Below are positions 6,610 through 13,722 of a DNA stretch of 14,010 bases, piece after piece (the stretch's first letter is position 1; every line of letters starts with the position of its first letter). The notes beneath the pieces are model-generated. The model had not been told where the DNA came from. It ran no database searches and worked only from the letters and a program-made list of their open reading frames with translations. Source of the DNA: QHXN01 sp032162705. Its GTDB lineage: Bacteria > Acidobacteriota > Blastocatellia > Pyrinomonadales > Pyrinomonadaceae. The stretch is from positions 1 through 14,010 of the forward strand of contig JAVRON010000100.1 of the NCBI GenBank assembly GCA_032162705.1. The letters are read 5' to 3'. A program made the position numbers and the translations under genes.

Positions 6610-8049
6610 TTAAGGGCGTTTCAGTTGAAGTGCGGGCTGTTGCGGCTTTGTCGTCGGCGTCGGCTCGGGCCTGGCCGCCGCCTCTCCGAAGACCTCGACG
6701 GCCCCCCCGGTGCGTGCGAGTTCCGTGCGAAGCTGCGCCGCGTCGCCGACGGCGACCGTTGCCACGGGCGTGTGCAGAAAGAGACGCGCGGCGACACGTT
6801 GAGCCTCGGGCTGCGTCAGGGAGTTCGCGATGCGTGACATGTCGCGCGCGTTCGTGGCTGCGGACTTGTATGTGTGCTCGTCGAGCCAGACATCCGCCAA
6901 CGCCTCGTCGTTCTGTGTGCCCTGGCCGAGCGAAGCCGACACAGAGCGCTTAGCGTTTTCCAACTCGGTCGCCGTCGGCCCGTTCGTCGCCAGTTCGCGC
7001 AGCACGGTACGCGCCGCCTCAAGCGCCCGAACGGCTTCGGCGGTTGTGCGCAGTCCCGCGCCCATTCGGAAGAGGCCGCCCTCGCGGTACGAGTCGTGAC
7101 GAGCGAAGGGCGCACCGTCTTTGAGTTCGGGCAGAGAGGCGAGCCAGCGCTCGCGAACGATTGCGGCGAGCACCTGCGCGGCCGGTGCGTCGCGGTCTGT
7201 GCGCGCAAGACCCCTGACGGCGAGACGCAACTCGACGCCGGACGCTTCAGCGCGACCCACGACGAGCGTGCGTTCGTCAGGCGGGTCGGGCAGCCGGAAC
7301 GTGGCGGGAATGGCGTGGTCGCTTTTGCGCCATCCGCCGAAGGACTCGCGAAGCGTGCGCATCACTTGCCGCGGCTCGAAACCGCCGACGATGACGAGCG
7401 TGGTGTTGTCCGGATTGAGAAACCGCTCGCGTGTGAGCAGGAGGTCCGGGCGCTCGATGCGCGCGACCGACTCGGGCGAGCCGCCGGTCGTTCGGCCATA
7501 CGGGTACACACCGAAGAGACGCGCGGCGACGGCGCGGTCTGCCACTTCGGCTGGCGTCGGATGAACCTCGCGCAGCGACTTGAGCCTCGCCGCACGCACG
7601 CGCTCGACCGCCTCGGGCGTCAGCTGTATGTTGATGACGGCGTTGCGTCCAAGCTCCAAAAGGCGCTCGAAGTCCGTGGCGCGACCAGCCAGCGTGATGT
7701 CTATCGAGTCGTAGCCGGTCGTAACCTCGATGCGCCCGTTAAGCTCTTCGGTGACGTAATCGCGTGTCTGCTGGTCGAACATCGCCTCGGCGAACGTCGC
7801 CATCAGTCCTTCCTTACCGGCGAGGTCGAAGGCCGCGCCGCTGTGGACACGAAGCCGGACGAGCACGCTCTGGTCGCCGGGACGATTGAGCAGAAGTATC
7901 CGAAGCCCGTTCAGGAGTTGTTCGCGCCGCGGCTCGGGCGCGGACTGCCCTGCGGCGGCGAACCAACCGGCACACACGAGAATCAGAGCAGTCAGAATTT
8001 TCAGCGGCAGGCCGCGCCCGCGGCCCGTAAGAGTCATTGAGCTTTTCAT
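6610..8049 (-). CDS. Secreted M16-family peptidase homologue, catalytically inactive
   Basis: A 479-residue protein with a signal-type N-terminus: basic start, hydrophobic core LKILTALILVCAGWF (16-30), cleavage probably near AAAGQSA (31-37), so periplasmic or lipid-free secreted. The rest is the two-domain M16 (pitrilysin/processing peptidase) fold: LNGLRILLLNRPGDQSVLVRLRV (46-68), GKEGLMATFAEAMF (78-91), and the second-domain stretch around RFLNPDNTTLVIVGGFEP. Where active members have HxxEH after GLA, this protein reads ATFAE (84-88), so both zinc His residues and the catalytic Glu are absent. Inactive M16 proteins normally pair with an active subunit, often the adjacent gene, but none is present here. 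The C-terminus is a Pro/Thr/Gln tail. ATG 8049 gives the full signal peptide; an internal Met at codon 5 is an alternative. It precedes ubiE but shows no functional link to it. Confidence 0.88.
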   Translation of the reverse strand: MKSSMTLTGRGRGLPLKILTALILVCAGWFAAAGQSAPEPRREQLLNGLRILLLNRPGDQSVLVRLRVHSGAAFDLAGKEGLMATFAEAMFDQQTRDYVTEELNGRIEVTTGYDSIDITLAGRATDFERLLELGRNAVINIQLTPEAVERVRAARLKSLREVHPTPAEVADRAVAARLFGVYPYGRTTGGSPESVARIERPDLLLTRERFLNPDNTTLVIVGGFEPRQVMRTLRESFGGWRKSDHAIPATFRLPDPPDERTLVVGRAEASGVELRLAVRGLARTDRDAPAAQVLAAIVRERWLASLPELKDGAPFARHDSYREGGLFRMGAGLRTTAEAVRALEAARTVLRELATNGPTATELENAKRSVSASLGQGTQNDEALADVWLDEHTYKSAATNARDMSRIANSLTQPEAQRVAARLFLHTPVATVAVGDAAQLRTELARTGGAVEVFGEAAARPEPTPTTKPQQPALQLKRP

Positions 8050-8418
8050 CTTGCTTTTCGGTTAACTGTTGAAGCGACCGGGCGAACCTCTTCGGCCAAA
8101 ACGCTTGTCCCTCGACGGAAACCGGCATGGGGAGCATTAGTTCCCGGAAATCTTAGATGCCGACGGGGGACGCGTCAAATGCCTCTTCGCATCAAGACGG
8201 AACCGCTAATTTTTGCCGCCTGCGGACGCGAGTGGCAGCGATTCTGCCCGACTCGGCATCAAAAGCTATTCAGAGAGTGCCTTACGCACGGCTCGCCCGC
8301 CGCCACGTCGCACTCGAAGGATTCACCTCCGGGCTTGAATGGTTCGCAAAAAGTTTGTACCTTGATACGGGAGCATGTCGCCTTTCCCCGCGTGATTCGA
8401 CGGGAGGTTCGTTAGAAA
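8050..8418. other. Divergent intergenic region
   Basis: A 369-bp gap between the leftward M16 gene and the rightward TonB-like gene; promoters for both should lie here. The only candidate found is weak: TTGAAT at 8335-8340, a 17-base spacer and TACCTT at 8358-8363, pointing to the TonB-like gene. An open frame of about 100 codons crosses part of it but lacks a ribosome site and family features. No RNA gene is recognised. Confidence 0.45.
8402..8407 (+). promoter_or_regulatory. Ribosome binding site of the TonB-like gene
   Basis: GGGAGG lies 11 bases before the ATG at 8419. The spacing is slightly long, but it is the only good site and fixes that start, which also places the zinc ribbon at the very N-terminus. 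Confidence 0.7.
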
Positions 8419-9798
8419 ATGAAACAGTGTCCTACGTGCCAAGAGGAGTTCGCCGATAAATTCGGGTTTTGTCCGGTTGACGGGACGCCGCTCGACATTG
8501 CTGTCGCGCCGCCAATCGCCGCACAGGTCTCGGACGAATCGGTTGTCACCGCGTCTGCACCCGCGTCAGGCTCGGCTTCCTCGAACGGCTCGAACGGTTC
8601 CGGCGCGGGCGAAGCCGCAGCGGCAGCCTCGGCCTCCGCACAGTCCGCCAACGGTCGCGGCGAGTATCATCTGACGTTTCTCGAAGACGAGGGGCTGACA
8701 CGCCGTCTGACTAGAGAGCTAAAGGCCGTCGGGCGCGACGCGGAGCTGACCTGGCCCGAGTTCAAGCGTGATCCCGCGGGCTTCTCCAAGAGGATGGTGG
8801 TTGCCTACAGCGGCCTCGTCAAAAAATTCTTCAGACAGGACTATGCTGTTCCGTCAGTCATCGCCCCCTTCTGCGTAGCCCTTATCGTCGCAGGTGTCTG
8901 GGCTGGCGTCCGTTTCCAGTGTGACATTAGGGCGTTGATGGGCTTCCCTTGTCCGCAGGTGGCAGCCAACCCCTACGAGGACTTGGAAGTCGTCGGCTAC
9001 GTCGATCCCGAGAAGGAGATTCCGAAGGAGCAGCCGACACCGGAGAAGGGAACAGCAGGCACGAACGAGGGCAAGGGCGGCGGCTCGAAACCGAAGTTCG
9101 AGAAGCCTGCCGGAGGCGGCGGAGGTGGACGACAGGAGCAGACTCCGGCCTCGCAAGGCAAGCTGCCGACCGCACAGTTAGAGATGCCGCCGATCAATCC
9201 GGCCTCTCCGAAGCCGCCGCCGCTAAACGCGCACCTGCCGACGCCTGTGACGATGCAGGTCGACCCGATGCTGGTGAAGAATGACCCCCGAGACATGCCG
9301 TTCGGACTGCCTGACTCGACGGCGACCGTACCCTCATCGGGGCCGGGTCATGGTGGTGGGATGGGGCCGGGTTCGGGCGGCGGGATGGGGCCGGGCGATG
9401 GGACTGGATTGGGGCCCGGTCGTGGGGGCAACGTCGGGGGCGGCGACCGTAACGACGGTGGCGGAGGCCCCGGAGGCGGCGGAGGCGGCAGAGAGGTTGA
9501 CTACACTCGCCCCTTCAAGCAGAACGAGGTGACGCGTAAGGCGCTCATCACCTTCAAGCCCGAGCCGGGCTTCACCGAAGACGCGCGCAAGAACAACGTG
9601 ACGGGCGTCGTCAGGCTGCGCGCCATCCTGCACGCTTCAGGCGGGGTGACGGGCATCAGCGTCGTGAAGGGGCTGCCCGACGGATTGACTGAAAAGGCCA
9701 TCGCCGCCGCTAGACAGATCAAGTTTACCCCGGCGGAAAAGGACGGCCACTCAGTCTCGCAATACGTCGTCCTCGAATACAACTTCAACATCTACTGA
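8419..9798 (+). CDS. Zinc-ribbon, single-helix protein with TonB C-terminal domain
   Basis: A 459-residue protein. Parts: a zinc-ribbon-like knuckle CPTCQEEFADKFGFCPVDG (4-22; Cys4, Cys7, Cys18, with Asp21 in the place of a fourth ligand); an Ala/Ser/Gly-rich spacer to about 80; a soluble segment; one membrane helix about 144-166; a long Pro- and Gly-rich region 200-358 (repeated GGGMGPG) suited to span the periplasm; and a TonB C-terminal domain about 385-459 (VTGVVRLRAILHASGGVTG, AAARQIKFTPA, VVLEYNFNIY). Such domains couple the inner membrane to outer-membrane receptors or take part in envelope assembly. The ribbon would face the cytoplasm, which is unusual for classical TonB. No exbB/exbD is nearby. 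A terminator follows the stop at 9838-9880, so the gene is probably monocistronic. Confidence 0.88.
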   Translation: MKQCPTCQEEFADKFGFCPVDGTPLDIAVAPPIAAQVSDESVVTASAPASGSASSNGSNGSGAGEAAAAASASAQSANGRGEYHLTFLEDEGLTRRLTRELKAVGRDAELTWPEFKRDPAGFSKRMVVAYSGLVKKFFRQDYAVPSVIAPFCVALIVAGVWAGVRFQCDIRALMGFPCPQVAANPYEDLEVVGYVDPEKEIPKEQPTPEKGTAGTNEGKGGGSKPKFEKPAGGGGGGRQEQTPASQGKLPTAQLEMPPINPASPKPPPLNAHLPTPVTMQVDPMLVKNDPRDMPFGLPDSTATVPSSGPGHGGGMGPGSGGGMGPGDGTGLGPGRGGNVGGGDRNDGGGGPGGGGGGREVDYTRPFKQNEVTRKALITFKPEPGFTEDARKNNVTGVVRLRAILHASGGVTGISVVKGLPDGLTEKAIAAARQIKFTPAEKDGHSVSQYVVLEYNFNIY

Positions 9799-9802
9799 GG
9801 AA

Positions 9803-9829
9803 GAGTAGCCAGTAGACAGTAGTCAGTAG
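9803..9829. repeat. Heptamer array, left arm
   Basis: GAGTAGC, CAGTAGA, CAGTAGT and CAGTAG occur in a row just after the TonB-like stop. The 27 bases match the reverse complement of 9933-9959 at 25 positions, so the two arms can form a long stem enclosing the terminator. Confidence 0.9.
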
Positions 9830-9837
9830 GTTCAAAG

Positions 9838-9880
9838 GCGGTGCGTCTCGGCCATAGGGCGGGCGCACCGCTTGCTTTTA
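9838..9880 (+). terminator. Rho-independent terminator of the TonB-like gene
   Basis: GCGGTGCG (9838-9845) pairs perfectly with CGCACCGC (9864-9871), 8 bp around an 18-base loop, and is followed at once by TTGCTTTTA. It starts 40 bases after the stop. Confidence 0.75.
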
Positions 9881-9904
9881 CGCCTCCTCCTCATCTGACT
9901 CTTT

Positions 9905-9959
9905 CTACTGGCTATTGGCTACTGGCTATTGGCTACTGACTACTGACTACTGACTACTC
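9905..9959. repeat. Heptamer array (CTAYTGR) x7.7, right arm
   Basis: Seven full heptamers run without a break from 9905 to 9953 (CTACTGG and CTATTGG alternating twice, then CTACTGA three times), ending with CTACT at 9954-9958. The CTACTGA part matches the array at 5584-5609. Confidence 0.92.
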
Positions 9960-9989
9960 TTTTCCGCGTGCCCGCCCGCGCCGACGCGT

Positions 9990-9997
9990 TATATACT
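9990..9997 (+). promoter_or_regulatory. Possible -10 element of the ATP-grasp gene
   Basis: TATATACT at 9990-9997 is the only AT-rich hexamer region upstream of the ATP-grasp gene. No good -35 lies 16-18 bases before it. A start site near 10003 would fit translation from TTG 10043 rather than from GTG 9968. Confidence 0.3.
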
Positions 9998-10024
9998 CTC
10001 CGAGCCGCAAGCCGAAATCTTATT

Positions 10025-10030
10025 AAGGAG
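10025..10030 (+). promoter_or_regulatory. Ribosome binding site deciding the ATP-grasp start
   Basis: AAGGAG lies 12 bases before the TTG at 10043. The spacing is long but this is the best site near the beginning of the fold. The upstream in-frame GTG at 9968 follows directly on the heptamer array and has no such site. Confidence 0.5.
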
Positions 10031-10042
10031 TGGAAGTCCGGG

Positions 10043-11278
10043 TTGGCCGAAACGTCCTCGACCGCGGTTAACGTCGTCTGCGTCGCCAGCTATTTTAAGG
10101 GCGAGGATTTCCTGCGTGAGTGCAAGCGTGAGGGCGCGCACGTGGAGTTGCTGACGCGCGCGCGGACGGCACACGAGAACTGGCCCCGCGATGCGCTCGA
10201 CGCCGTACACTTCCTGCCCGACGATTCGAGCGCGGAACTCTTCCTCCACACTGCCGCGCAGCTCGCACGCGAGCGCAAGCTTCACACGCTCGTCGCCCTC
10301 GAAGAGTTCGACGTTATCACGGCGGCGCTCGCACGCGAGCACCTCAAGCTGTCCGGCATGGACAGCTCGCATGCACGCGTCTTCCGCGACAAGCTCACGA
10401 TGCGCGTGCGCGCCCGCGACGCAGGGATGCGCGTGCCCGAGTTCGTCCCGCTCTTCAACCATCAGGAGGTCGGCGAGTACATGCAGCGTGTGCCGCCGCC
10501 GTGGGTCGTCAAGCCGCGCTCGGACGTTTCTTCATCCGGCATCCGCAGGCTCGACGATGCGAAGCAGGTCTGGCGCGCGTTTGAGGCGCTCGACGCGCGC
10601 GAGGCTTTGCAGGATAAGTCGTCTTACTATCTGCTGGAGAAGTTTGTGCCGGGCGAGGTCTTCCACGTCGATTCCGTCGTCGAGGATGGCGAAGTCATCT
10701 TCTCCGGGGCGAGCCTCTACGGGCGGCCCCCTCTGAGAGTGGTCGAGGAGGGCGGCGTCTTCACCACACACACAATCGAGTACGACTCGCCGGAGCATGC
10801 GGAGCTGTTGCGCCTCAACACTGAACTGCTCCGCGCTCTCGGGCTTGAGCGCGGCGCGGCGCACGCCGAGTTCATACGCAGCGCCGAAGGCGATTTCTAC
10901 TTTCTCGAAGTGGCCGCACGCGTCGGCGGCGCGCACATCGCAGAGACGCTTGAGGCCGCGAGCGGTCATAATCTCTGGCGTGTGTGGGCGCGTGTCGAGG
11001 TGGCGCACGCGCGTGGCGAGCGCGTCGGGCGTCTTCAGTCGCGGCGCGAGTACGGTGGCATCGCGCTCTCGCTCGCGCGGCAGGAGCGCCCCGACACGTC
11101 TGCGTATACAGACCCGGAGATCGTCTTCCGTATGGACAAGTCGCATCACGTCGGCCTCGTCGTCCGCTCGCCAAGCCTCGCGCGCGTGCGCGAGTTGCTC
11201 GACCTATATACAGAGCGCTTTGCAAGAGACTTCAGCGCTTACGTGCCGCCCCCGGAACGTCGCGGCATACATCTTTAG
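10043..11278 (+). CDS. ATP-grasp superfamily carboxylate-amine ligase
   Basis: A 411-residue protein (436 if GTG 9968 is used), probably cytoplasmic. ATP-grasp enzymes join a carboxylate to an amine or thiol through an acylphosphate. Numbered from the TTG: a Rossmann-like pre-ATP domain starts at VNVVCVASYFKG (9-20); DKLTMRVRARDAGMRVPEF (116-134) is the typical entry to the ATP domain; PPWVVKPRSDVSSSGI (152-167) holds nucleotide-binding Lys157 and a Ser/Gly loop; LLEKFVPGEVFHVDSV (197-212) is the hinge with Glu199; AHAEF (274-278) and FLEVAARVGG (287-296) give metal-binding Glu276 and Glu289 and Arg293. In the last motif Ala replaces the Asn common in E-x-N, as in the biotin-carboxylase-like and dipeptide-ligase branches. 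The substrate is not recognisable. The S9 peptidase gene follows after 95 bp. Confidence 0.88.
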   Translation: MAETSSTAVNVVCVASYFKGEDFLRECKREGAHVELLTRARTAHENWPRDALDAVHFLPDDSSAELFLHTAAQLARERKLHTLVALEEFDVITAALAREHLKLSGMDSSHARVFRDKLTMRVRARDAGMRVPEFVPLFNHQEVGEYMQRVPPPWVVKPRSDVSSSGIRRLDDAKQVWRAFEALDAREALQDKSSYYLLEKFVPGEVFHVDSVVEDGEVIFSGASLYGRPPLRVVEEGGVFTTHTIEYDSPEHAELLRLNTELLRALGLERGAAHAEFIRSAEGDFYFLEVAARVGGAHIAETLEAASGHNLWRVWARVEVAHARGERVGRLQSRREYGGIALSLARQERPDTSAYTDPEIVFRMDKSHHVGLVVRSPSLARVRELLDLYTERFARDFSAYVPPPERRGIHL

Positions 11279-11279
11279 G

Positions 11280-11358
11280 AGTGATAAGTGATGAGTGATA
11301 AGTGATAAGAAAGAAACAAGCTGCCCTTTCTCTTTCTTATCACTCATCACTTATCACT
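11280..11358. repeat. Perfect 23-bp inverted repeat made of heptamer-like units
   Basis: 11280-11302 is the exact reverse complement of 11336-11358. The left arm carries one extra heptamer (TGATAAG, 11303-11309), and both arms continue into AAAGA/TCTTT-rich sequence. The units (GTGATAA, GTGATGA) are a second heptamer family, distinct from CAGTAGN. It fills the gap between the ATP-grasp and S9 genes and could act as an intercistronic stem. Confidence 0.9.
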
Positions 11359-11362
11359 ATTC

Positions 11363-11367
11363 AGGAG
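11363..11367 (+). promoter_or_regulatory. Ribosome binding site of the S9 peptidase gene
   Basis: AGGAG lies 6 bases before the ATG at 11374 and directly beyond the right arm of the inverted repeat, so folding of that repeat could affect access to it. Confidence 0.75.
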
Positions 11368-11373
11368 TGAGTA

Positions 11374-13353
11374 ATGGATCAGCCCAAGGTCGCGCTGTAT
11401 GGCTCATGGAAGTCGCCCATCACCTCAGACCTCATCGTCAAGGCCACGGTCGGGCTTGGACAGGTCGCGCTCGACGGCGAGGACGTTTACTGGATCGAGC
11501 TGCGCCCGTCCGAAGGGGGTCGCAACTGCCTGGTGCGCCGCGCGCTCGACGGTCGAATCGAAGACGTGACGCCGCAAGACTTCAACGCGCGCACGCGCGT
11601 ACACGAGTACGGCGGGGGCGATTATGCCGTCCGCGGCGGCGTCATCTACTTCTCGAACTTCTCAGACCAGCGCGTCTACCGCCAGACGCACGCGACCGCG
11701 CCGCAGCCGATCACACCCGAAAAGAATTTCCGCTACAGCGATTACGTCATCGACGAGAGGCGAGGTCGTCTCTTCGCCGTGCGCGAAGATCACACAATCG
11801 AAGGGAGCGAGGCCGTCAACACAATCGTCAGCCTGAGCACGGACGCGACGGGGAACGAAGACGTGACGGGGAACGAAGGCGGGGCGGGGAACGAAGACGG
11901 CGGGCGCGTGCTCGCCTCAGGCCGTGACTTCTACGCGTCTCCGCGTCTCAGCCCTGACGGCTCGAAACTGGCGTGGCTCGCCTGGAATCATCCGAACATG
12001 CCCTGGGACGGATGCGAGCTTTGGGTCGGCGAGCTGGACGAAGGCGGCACGCTCAAGGCTTCGCGGCGCGTGGCGGGCGGCGAAGACGAGTCGATCTTCC
12101 AGCCGGAGTGGTCGCCAAAGGGCACGCTCTACTTCGTCTCCGACCGGAGCAACTGGTGGAACATTTATCGTCTGAACGCGGACGGCTCGACCGAGGCGGT
12201 GTGTGAGTTGGAGGCCGAGTTCGGGATGCCGCAGTGGATTTTCGCCATGTCAACCTACGCGTTCGCGTCCGACGAGCAGATCGTTTGCGCCTACACGGAG
12301 CACGGCAACTGGAGCCTTGCCACGCTCGACACGCGCGCGAAGAAGCTGGCGAAGATCGAGCTTCCCTTTGCGGACATCTCATCCGTCCGCGCCGACGAGA
12401 AGCGCGCGGTCTTCCGTGCCGGCTCGCCCACGGAGCGTTCGGCGATTGTCGAGCTTGACCTGCGCACACTGAAGACACGTCTGCTGCGCCGCGCGAGCGA
12501 AGTGTCGGTTGAAGAGGGGTACGTTTCGACCCCGCGCGCCGTCGAGTTCCCGACCGAGGGAGGGCGGACGGCGCACGCCTTCTTCTACCCGCCGCGCAAC
12601 CGAGACTTCGTTGCGACCGACGGCGAGCGCCCGCCACTCGTCGTCAAGTGCCACGGCGGCCCGACGGCCGCAACCTCTTCGACGCTCCGGCTCGACACGC
12701 AATACTGGACGAGCCGCGGCATCGCAGTCCTCGACGTGAACTACGGCGGCAGCACGGGCTTCGGGCGCGAGTACCGGCAACGTCTGAACGGCGAGTGGGG
12801 CGTCGTGGACGTTGACGATTGTGTGAACGGCGCGAAGTATCTGATCGAGCGTGGCGAGGTGGACGGCGCGCGCTGCGTCATCACGGGCGGGAGCGCAGGC
12901 GGCTATACGACCCTGAACGCACTGACCTTCCGAGACACCTTCAAGGCGGGCGCGAGTCACTACGGATTGAGCGACCTGACCGTCTTCGTCGGAGACACGC
13001 ACAAGTTCGAGTCGCGCTATCTCGAACGTCTCATCGGCCCCTACCCCGAGCGCGCAGACCTCTACCGCGAGCGCTCTTCGATAAACTTCACAGACCGCCT
13101 GTCGTGCCCCGTCATCTTTTTCCAGGGGCTGGAAGACAAGATCGTGCCGCCGAATCAGGCCGAGCTGATGGTCGAGGCGCTCAGGCGCAAAAAGCTGCCC
13201 GTCGCCTACGTCGCCTTCGAGGGCGAGCAGCACGGCTTTCGCAAGGGCGAGAACATCAAGCGCGCGCTTGACGGAGAGCTTTACTTTTACTCGCGCGTCT
13301 TCGGCTTCCCGCTCGCCGAAAGGGTCGAGCCGGTCGAGATCGACAACCTTTAG
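11374..13353 (+). CDS. S9 (prolyl oligopeptidase) family serine peptidase
   Basis: A 659-residue enzyme with an N-terminal beta-propeller (about 1-370) and a C-terminal alpha/beta-hydrolase domain (about 385-645). Members cleave short peptides, often releasing acyl-amino acids or dipeptides. Visible: propeller blades such as ASPRLSPDGSKLAWLAW (188-204) and QPEWSPKGTLYFVSDRSNWW (243-262); oxyanion stretch KCHGGPTA (425-432); VNYGGSTGFGREYR (455-468); nucleophile Ser507 in GGSAGGY; Asp588 in LEDKIVPPNQ; and His620 in EGEQHGF. The triad is complete. No signal peptide, so cytoplasmic. It resembles the dipeptidyl aminopeptidase/acylaminoacyl peptidase branch. Residues 158-175 are an 18-bp minisatellite insertion in a propeller loop. 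It follows the ATP-grasp gene, so a ligase and a peptidase may be made together. Confidence 0.93.
   Translation: MDQPKVALYGSWKSPITSDLIVKATVGLGQVALDGEDVYWIELRPSEGGRNCLVRRALDGRIEDVTPQDFNARTRVHEYGGGDYAVRGGVIYFSNFSDQRVYRQTHATAPQPITPEKNFRYSDYVIDERRGRLFAVREDHTIEGSEAVNTIVSLSTDATGNEDVTGNEGGAGNEDGGRVLASGRDFYASPRLSPDGSKLAWLAWNHPNMPWDGCELWVGELDEGGTLKASRRVAGGEDESIFQPEWSPKGTLYFVSDRSNWWNIYRLNADGSTEAVCELEAEFGMPQWIFAMSTYAFASDEQIVCAYTEHGNWSLATLDTRAKKLAKIELPFADISSVRADEKRAVFRAGSPTERSAIVELDLRTLKTRLLRRASEVSVEEGYVSTPRAVEFPTEGGRTAHAFFYPPRNRDFVATDGERPPLVVKCHGGPTAATSSTLRLDTQYWTSRGIAVLDVNYGGSTGFGREYRQRLNGEWGVVDVDDCVNGAKYLIERGEVDGARCVITGGSAGGYTTLNALTFRDTFKAGASHYGLSDLTVFVGDTHKFESRYLERLIGPYPERADLYRERSSINFTDRLSCPVIFFQGLEDKIVPPNQAELMVEALRRKKLPVAYVAFEGEQHGFRKGENIKRALDGELYFYSRVFGFPLAERVEPVEIDNL
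11845..11898 (+). repeat. In-frame 18-bp minisatellite (x3) in the S9 gene
   Basis: Three contiguous 18-bp units (11845-11862, 11863-11880, 11881-11898) share GGGGAACGAAG and encode ATGNED, VTGNEG and GAGNED. The unit keeps the reading frame. It falls between propeller strands, where a length change should be tolerated. Confidence 0.88.
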
Positions 13354-13433
13354 AAGTTTTTTCAAGAGAGCGCGGCGCGGTTTACCTCAGACGGGGCCGT
13401 CCGTTTGCGGAGTTCGAGTGCGTGTGCGGCGCT

Positions 13434-13471
13434 CGGAGTTAATACTATGGCGGGGCGGAGTTAATACTATG
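13434..13471 (+). repeat. Two exact 16-bp direct repeats containing TAATACTAT
   Basis: CGGAGTTAATACTATG occurs at 13434-13449 and again at 13456-13471, a 22-base period (about two helix turns). The AT-rich core stands out in GC-rich surroundings and resembles a -10 region or a paired protein-binding site, which would place two sites on the same face of the helix. Confidence 0.6.
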
Positions 13472-13511
13472 ATTGCGTCGAGTTCTTTGATATGCTACGC
13501 GCCCTACGACC

Positions 13512-13533
13512 GCTCCCGACGCGGGAGCTTCTT
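13512..13533 (+). terminator. Terminator-like hairpin
   Basis: GCTCCCG (13512-13518) pairs perfectly with CGGGAGC (13522-13528) around ACG and is followed by TTCTT. It is 159 bases after the S9 stop, so it may end that transcript or a short RNA begun near the direct repeats. The T-tract is poor. Confidence 0.45.
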
Positions 13534-13710
13534 CGACCTCGCGAACTGAAGGGCAATTTCTCGAACGTTGTAGCGCGGACAAGGGGTTAACCGAAGGCCC
13601 GGGCAATACCGAGGGGCGTGTAATGTATCACTCCTCCAAGCGCCCTCCGCGCGCTCCAGGTGTTTTTGTGGAGATTGCCCGAGCTGCACTCAACTGCAAA
13701 CAGACGTAGA

Positions 13711-13715
13711 GGAGG
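13711..13715 (+). promoter_or_regulatory. Strong ribosome binding site of the small membrane protein
   Basis: GGAGG within AGAGGAGGT lies 7 bases before the ATG at 13723. It fixes this start over an upstream in-frame ATG (13660), which would add 21 mostly charged residues. Confidence 0.8.
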
Positions 13716-13722
13716 TAGGCGT

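Larger units (their letters stand above)
13354..13722. other. Intergenic region with direct repeats and hairpins
   Basis: A 369-bp gap after the S9 gene. It holds two exact 16-bp direct repeats (13434-13471), a strong hairpin (13512-13533), and an 8-bp inverted match CGGGCAAT (13600-13607) with 13674-13681. No protein with family features and no known RNA class was recognised. Confidence 0.5.

Noticed and set aside
6874..8040. 388-codon plus-strand open frame opposite the M16 gene
   Set aside because: It mirrors the codon pattern of the M16 gene and shows no recognisable domain or ribosome site.
8157..8459. 100-codon open frame in the divergent gap
   Set aside because: No ribosome site, composition unlike the neighbouring genes, and it runs into the TonB-like start in another frame.
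9905..9958. Possible CRISPR array
   Set aside because: The units are contiguous 7-mers without spacers, and no cas gene is present.
9968..10042. GTG 9968 as start of the ATP-grasp gene
   Set aside because: The added 25 residues precede the fold, lack a ribosome site and come directly after the heptamer array. It is kept as an alternative, not the main call.
12379..13365. 328-codon minus-strand open frame opposite the S9 gene
   Set aside because: The plus strand carries an intact catalytic triad; the antisense frame has no family features.
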